Origin: CAZUXE01 sp964624585
Lineage (GTDB): Bacteria > Hydrothermota > Tepidihabitantia > B3-TA06
Direction: 5' to 3'
NCBI GenBank assembly: GCA_964624585.1
Contig: CAZUXE010000057.1
Span: 1 to 9,489 of the forward strand
Length of the DNA: 9,489 bases
Shown here: one piece after another, positions 6,701 through 9,489 of the stretch
Layout of the letters: each line of letters begins with the position of its first letter
How positions within the stretch are numbered: position 1 is the first letter of the stretch
Made by a program: the position numbers and the translations under genes
The notes under the pieces: model-generated
What the model was told of the DNA's origin: nothing
Seen by the model: only the letters and a program-made list of their open reading frames with translations
Database searches by the model: none

Positions 6701-7722
6701 GATTTTACCTCCTGACCTTTAAGAGCGCGGATAACTTCAGCAACATTGATATTGACAGGACAGGTGTCGATACAACGACCGCATCCTACACACGAAGGTT
6801 TTCCATACTCGGTAATGAATGCCTTCAGTTTATGGGTATACCAAAGCTTAAGACGCTCGGCGCGAGCCTCACGGAAATTATGGCCACCTGCAACCAAGGC
6901 GTATTCTCTATTCATGCAGCTGTCCCAATGACGCTCACGCACACCTTCGTTTAAGGAAAGTGAATTTACGTCACGCACATTGTAACAGTTACAGGTAGGA
7001 CAAACCATTGAGCAGGCACCGCAAGCCAAACAACGGTCGGCAAGTTCTTGCCATAAGTCTGATTCCCAGGAAAGTTCCATAATATCGGGCATACCAGTAA
7101 GATCGAAATTCAGCTTGTATTTTGAATCTCTTTCCCGACGCCAAGCCAGATATTTCTGTAAATCCTTAGTTTCCAGTTCCTCTGTGAACAGCTCAAGGTT
7201 GAGTCTTGCCAAATCGTCTCCCAGGGAGGAACCGACCCAGACCAAATATTCATCACCTAGTTCGTTAAACGCTAAGTCGAAACCACCTTCAACCGAATGA
7301 GTGTTGGTTGAACAAGCCATGCACTTATCATCCGGCGTGCAGGACAAGCCAATTATAGCCGTGGCTTCGCGACGTTTTTTATAATAGGGATCTGGGAAAC
7401 GTTCAAGGAAGAGTTCATCTAAAATCATCAACCCGTGGATATCGCAAGGATGAAGACCAAATAGAACTCTGGGCTTTATATCATCAAAAGTCTCTGTGTA
7501 CTTATTATCAGAATAACGGAACATGTTGAAGCGAGGAGGGACAAAGAACTTTTTAGGCGGCAAAATAGTACGAAGAGCTTCCAGAGCAACGTCACGAACG
7601 TTACTCAGCTTATCGTATACGTACTTATCTCCGCGTTTTACCGGGGCCCATAGCTCTCCGTAGCTCTTAAGGGACTCCAGGTAATTGTATAAGTCCTCCT
7701 TCTTCATCTTGAGTGCTTTCAT
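6697..7722 (-). CDS. hydB: Group 3b hydrogenase beta subunit, 4Fe-4S electron-transfer protein (AsrA-like)
   Basis: 341 residues; links the flavin subunit to the hydrogenase core through Fe-S clusters. The N-terminal ~220 residues match the AsrA/HydB-type domain, including FGLHPCDIHGLMILDELF (88-105) and a cysteine group C128, C134, C137. The C-terminal part holds two ferredoxin-like 4Fe-4S sites: C231, C234, C237, C241 (CLACGACSMVC) and C311, C314, C317, C321 (CVGCGRCIDTC). Each is followed by Pro, as usual. C244 and C246 lie right after the first site. First gene of the operon, starting about 40 nt after the predicted transcription start; GGAGG is 7 bp before the ATG. An ATG at codon 6 is a less likely alternative. 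The same domain occurs in anaerobic sulfite reductase A, but the hydrogenase context decides the call. Confidence 0.9.
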   Translation of the reverse strand: MKALKMKKEDLYNYLESLKSYGELWAPVKRGDKYVYDKLSNVRDVALEALRTILPPKKFFVPPRFNMFRYSDNKYTETFDDIKPRVLFGLHPCDIHGLMILDELFLERFPDPYYKKRREATAIIGLSCTPDDKCMACSTNTHSVEGGFDLAFNELGDEYLVWVGSSLGDDLARLNLELFTEELETKDLQKYLAWRRERDSKYKLNFDLTGMPDIMELSWESDLWQELADRCLACGACSMVCPTCNCYNVRDVNSLSLNEGVRERHWDSCMNREYALVAGGHNFREARAERLKLWYTHKLKAFITEYGKPSCVGCGRCIDTCPVNINVAEVIRALKGQEVKS

Positions 7723-7769
7723 TCAATTGCCTCCAATCAATAGGAAGGGGATTACATAAAGATGCCCGA

Positions 7770-7797
7770 AGCATACCCAATTAGAGGAGCTTGTCAA
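7770..7797 (-). promoter_or_regulatory. Sigma-70-like promoter of the hydrogenase operon
   Basis: On the minus strand: a perfect -35 TTGACA (7797-7792), 16-bp spacer, -10 TATGCT (7775-7770), preceded by TTGGG. Transcription should start near 7763, leaving a leader of about 40 nt. I saw no clear FNR- or NikR-like palindrome nearby, so regulation cannot be read from the sequence. Confidence 0.65.
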
Positions 7798-7975
7798 GCC
7801 TTTCAAACGTTATAAGCCTAAGTAATTGCTTAACTTAAAGTAACACGGATACCACAACTGTGCCACGAATTTACCGCACTCTAACTTTACCTTTCCGAAT
7901 ATTGATAAGCTTTAGATTAGCAAGGATATTTCCCTTATCCCTCTGTGTTTTCAGTCTTAAATTTTTAGCTTTAGG

Positions 7976-8485
7976 CTATTTGGAAAGAAACGTATCCGTT
8001 GCCGATTCTGATGATGAACTAGCCGACGACTCACCCGACGAATTGGTCTCAATTGCCGGAATTAACACGAACCACTGTCCTTCGCTGTCAGGACTCAGGT
8101 AAATCATGAACATTTCTATGATAGCATTTTGTTCATTAACACGTTTAATACTGGCTTTGATTTCATATATCTCTAATTTACCCTCAGCGCTTATTTCAGG
8201 TTTATGTTGAATACTAACAATTTTGAATTTGGAAATTCCGGACATAGAGCGTTTATATATGCCGAACGATGGCTTCGGTTGAAACTTAAATATTTTACCC
8301 TCTTGAGTTTTAACTATCAATGAACGATCGGAAAGCAATTCATAAGCTTGCTTTAAGTTACCTTTTTCCAATGCGGAAAGGTATAAATTTGCAACTTTGA
8401 ATGGATCTGAAAGATTGTTCTTACATCCTAAGCTTCCTGCAATAAATAGAAAACTAATTGTTGCAAACAAAATTATTTTTTTCAT
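7976..8485 (-). CDS. Probable small lipoprotein with NTF2/DUF4878-like domain
   Basis: 169 residues. The N-terminus is a signal sequence (MKK, then a hydrophobic stretch to about residue 20) ending in GSLGC. C21 is the likely lipidated cysteine, although the -3 position is Ser rather than Leu/Val, so the lipobox is imperfect. Residues 28-56, with the pattern FKVANLYLSALEKGNLKQAY, resemble the first helices of NTF2-like/DUF4878 proteins, which often follow a lipoprotein signal; the rest alternates strand-like segments (84-95, 104-117, 121-131, 137-143). The last ~22 residues are a Ser/Glu-rich low-complexity tail. It would sit on a membrane facing the periplasm. Function unknown; these domains often bind small ligands or proteins, but nothing here shows which. 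AGGA lies 9 bp before the ATG, and it has its own promoter. Gene certain, domain assignment tentative. Confidence 0.7.
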   Translation of the reverse strand: MKKIILFATISFLFIAGSLGCKNNLSDPFKVANLYLSALEKGNLKQAYELLSDRSLIVKTQEGKIFKFQPKPSFGIYKRSMSGISKFKIVSIQHKPEISAEGKLEIYEIKASIKRVNEQNAIIEMFMIYLSPDSEGQWFVLIPAIETNSSGESSASSSSESATDTFLSK

Positions 8486-8514
8486 TTTGCACCATCCTAA
8501 TATTTATTCCGTAA

Positions 8515-8542
8515 ATAATAAGCCAAGAAAGCGAGCAGTCAA
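8515..8542 (-). promoter_or_regulatory. Sigma-70-like promoter for the lipoprotein gene
   Basis: On the minus strand: -35 TTGACT (8542-8537), 16-bp spacer, -10 TATTAT (8520-8515), each one mismatch from consensus. Transcription would start near 8508, about 23 nt before the ATG. Confidence 0.6.
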
Positions 8543-8680
8543 GTTTATAACATTTCTGTAACACAGCAGATACCTTTTCTAAAGCATTTGCATCATTTTT
8601 GTGTTCTGTAATTTCAATGTTCTCTAGGTACAACTTAAGATTGATGCTACGAGACTTCAAAAATGAAAAGACAGAATGAA

Positions 8681-9352
8681 TTATATTTGAAAATAGTCTG
8701 CAGGAAACGAAGAATTTAATTCTAAATGCTTGAAGTTGAGCCAGAACAATTGTTTAGTCGTTGAATTATAACCTTCAACTCTGACGGGGAAATGAGTGCT
8801 TTCGTCAAGCCACCACAATTCTTTGGTAAGCTCCCTGTTTTCCAAAGGAAAAGCTAGGGTGAATTCAACAACTACGCAGGAATGTCCGTTAAGGATATCG
8901 TTCTTTAGATATTTAAGCCTTCCCTTCTTTTGATATTCTTTTGCCCTAAGGAGCATGTTTTCAAAAGACGCTTCATATATTTTATCTCCCCTTAGGGTTG
9001 TTACCAAATGCGCGGCAGGCGAGAACTCAAGTGCTACAGGCATCCATGGACGCCTGGCATAAACCTTGTCTTTTAGCGGGTTGTACAAGGCGAATGAACC
9101 CTTATCTTTACCTTTAAGAACCTTGGTAAGTATCCACCCAGGGCGTTTAAATGAGAACTCCACTGTTCGTTCTTCACTCTTGTGTCCTTTAATTTGACGG
9201 TATTCCATCATAACCGTATAGCATTCTATCACGCTCCACTCATTCTGCATCTTGGCTAACGCGTCCTGAGCCTTATTTGGCGATGCGTAAATTGTAGATA
9301 TCAAAAGCAGTAAAACGGCACCGGCGGCGAATTTAGGTCTTAAGTTCTCCAT
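8681..9352 (-). CDS. Exported LolA-like / DUF1571 family protein
   Basis: 223 residues. Signal peptide: a basic start (MENLRPK), hydrophobic core 8-20 and a likely cut after A23 (IYA-SP). The mature part reads as a LolA/RseB-type half-barrel of repeated strands: YTVMMEYRQIKG (45-56), EFSFKRPGWILTKVLKGKDK (65-84), SFALYNPLKDKVYARR (86-101), CVVVEFTLAF (159-168) and the C-terminal WWLDESTHFPVRVEGY (180-195), typical of DUF1571 and lipoprotein-carrier relatives. Such proteins act in the periplasm and may carry lipids or lipoproteins; a specific cargo is not shown. There are only two cysteines in the mature part (C44, C159), which could form a disulfide. No Shine-Dalgarno is visible before the ATG and no strong minus-strand promoter was found upstream, so the exact start is somewhat uncertain. 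Moderately sure of the fold, not of the function. Confidence 0.72.
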   Translation of the reverse strand: MENLRPKFAAGAVLLLLISTIYASPNKAQDALAKMQNEWSVIECYTVMMEYRQIKGHKSEERTVEFSFKRPGWILTKVLKGKDKGSFALYNPLKDKVYARRPWMPVALEFSPAAHLVTTLRGDKIYEASFENMLLRAKEYQKKGRLKYLKNDILNGHSCVVVEFTLAFPLENRELTKELWWLDESTHFPVRVEGYNSTTKQLFWLNFKHLELNSSFPADYFQI

Positions 9353-9390
9353 ATAATATATGACGCTTTAGATTACTTAATGTTACTCGC

Positions 9391-9419
9391 TTGACCCCTA
9401 CCTTCTCATTGGGTAGAAT
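9391..9419 (+). promoter_or_regulatory. Sigma-70-like promoter reading out of the right edge
   Basis: -35 TTGACC (9391-9396), 17-bp spacer ending in ATTGGG, -10 TAGAAT (9414-9419). The expected transcription start is about 9426, practically on the first ATG (9425). It lies in the divergent gap between the LolA-like gene and the gene entering at the right edge. Confidence 0.55.
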
Positions 9420-9424
9420 TAACT

Positions 9425-9489
9425 ATGAAAGTGTTTCCCAAGGGTTGCGTTCAAACTGAAACAGGACGCGTAATGTTAGATCATCCTTC
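9425..9489 (+). CDS. Start of an unidentified gene cut by the window edge
   Basis: A frame open from ATG at 9425 to the window end reads MKVFPKGCVQTETGRVMLDH and continues; this is too short to identify. A second in-frame ATG at 9473 has AGGA 6 bp upstream (9463-9466) and would give a leader of about 47 nt from the predicted transcription start, so it may be the real start. If 9425 is used, the mRNA would be almost leaderless. The promoter just upstream is the main support that this is a gene. Confidence 0.35.
   Translation, partial: MKVFPKGCVQTETGRVMLDHP

Noticed and set aside
7924..7940. Small inverted repeat GGATA/TATCC downstream of the lipoprotein gene
   Set aside because: Only 5 bp of stem, AT-rich and not followed by a T-run; not a convincing terminator.
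7860..8102. 80-residue plus-strand frame opposite the end of the lipoprotein gene
   Set aside because: No ribosome-binding site before it, and its second half mirrors the Ser/Glu-rich tail of the real gene on the other strand.
8454..8660. 68-residue minus-strand frame between the two exported-protein genes
   Set aside because: It starts at TTG without a ribosome-binding site, overlaps the start of the lipoprotein gene and runs through its promoter.
9353..9390. Possible minus-strand promoter (TATATT close to the LolA-like start codon)
   Set aside because: No acceptable -35 at the right spacing, and the -10 would touch the start codon.

Overview
The window looks like an ordinary chromosomal segment of an anaerobic or facultatively anaerobic, Gram-negative-type (two-membrane) bacterium of moderate to low GC. 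The bacterial assignment rests on Shine-Dalgarno sites, sigma-70-like promoters, an intrinsic terminator, a probable lipoprotein and a LolA-like exported protein. I cannot name the phylum. A DUF1571/LolA-like protein beside a group 3b [NiFe] hydrogenase would suit several poorly cultured lineages, but that is only an impression.

Left part (1-3411): a large SMC/ABC-type ATPase of apparent TrlF (PHP-ATPase) type on the minus strand faces away from a Nudix-fold hydrolase on the plus strand. They share a 126-bp intergenic region with back-to-back promoters whose -35 boxes are 1 bp apart, plus an 11-bp direct repeat. The PHP domain of the ATPase appears to have lost its metal ligands.

Centre (3591-7797): a complete four-gene operon on the minus strand encodes a cytoplasmic, bidirectional group 3b [NiFe] hydrogenase (sulfhydrogenase type). 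The order is beta (Fe-S electron transfer), gamma (FAD/NAD(P)-binding with [2Fe-2S]), delta (small, Fe-S) and alpha (large, Ni-Fe active site), as in the Pyrococcus hydBGDA operon. It has a good promoter upstream (TTGACA, 16 bp, TATGCT) and a strong intrinsic terminator downstream. The genes overlap or sit 6 bp apart and should be translated together. Electrons would pass between NAD(P)H and H2 through FAD (gamma), the Fe-S clusters of beta, gamma and delta, and the Ni-Fe site in alpha. No hydrogenase maturation genes lie in the window.

Right part (7976-9352): two minus-strand genes for exported proteins, a small probable lipoprotein with an NTF2/DUF4878-like look and a LolA/DUF1571-like protein. 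They lie 195 bp apart and the lipoprotein gene has its own promoter. At the right edge a plus-strand promoter leads into the first codons of a gene that continues outside the window.

Non-coding stretches are all below 300 bp. The longest are 3412-3661 (hydrogenase terminator and a weak hairpin) and 7723-7975 (hydrogenase promoter, otherwise nothing clear). I saw no rRNA, tRNA, CRISPR array, insertion sequence or transposase.
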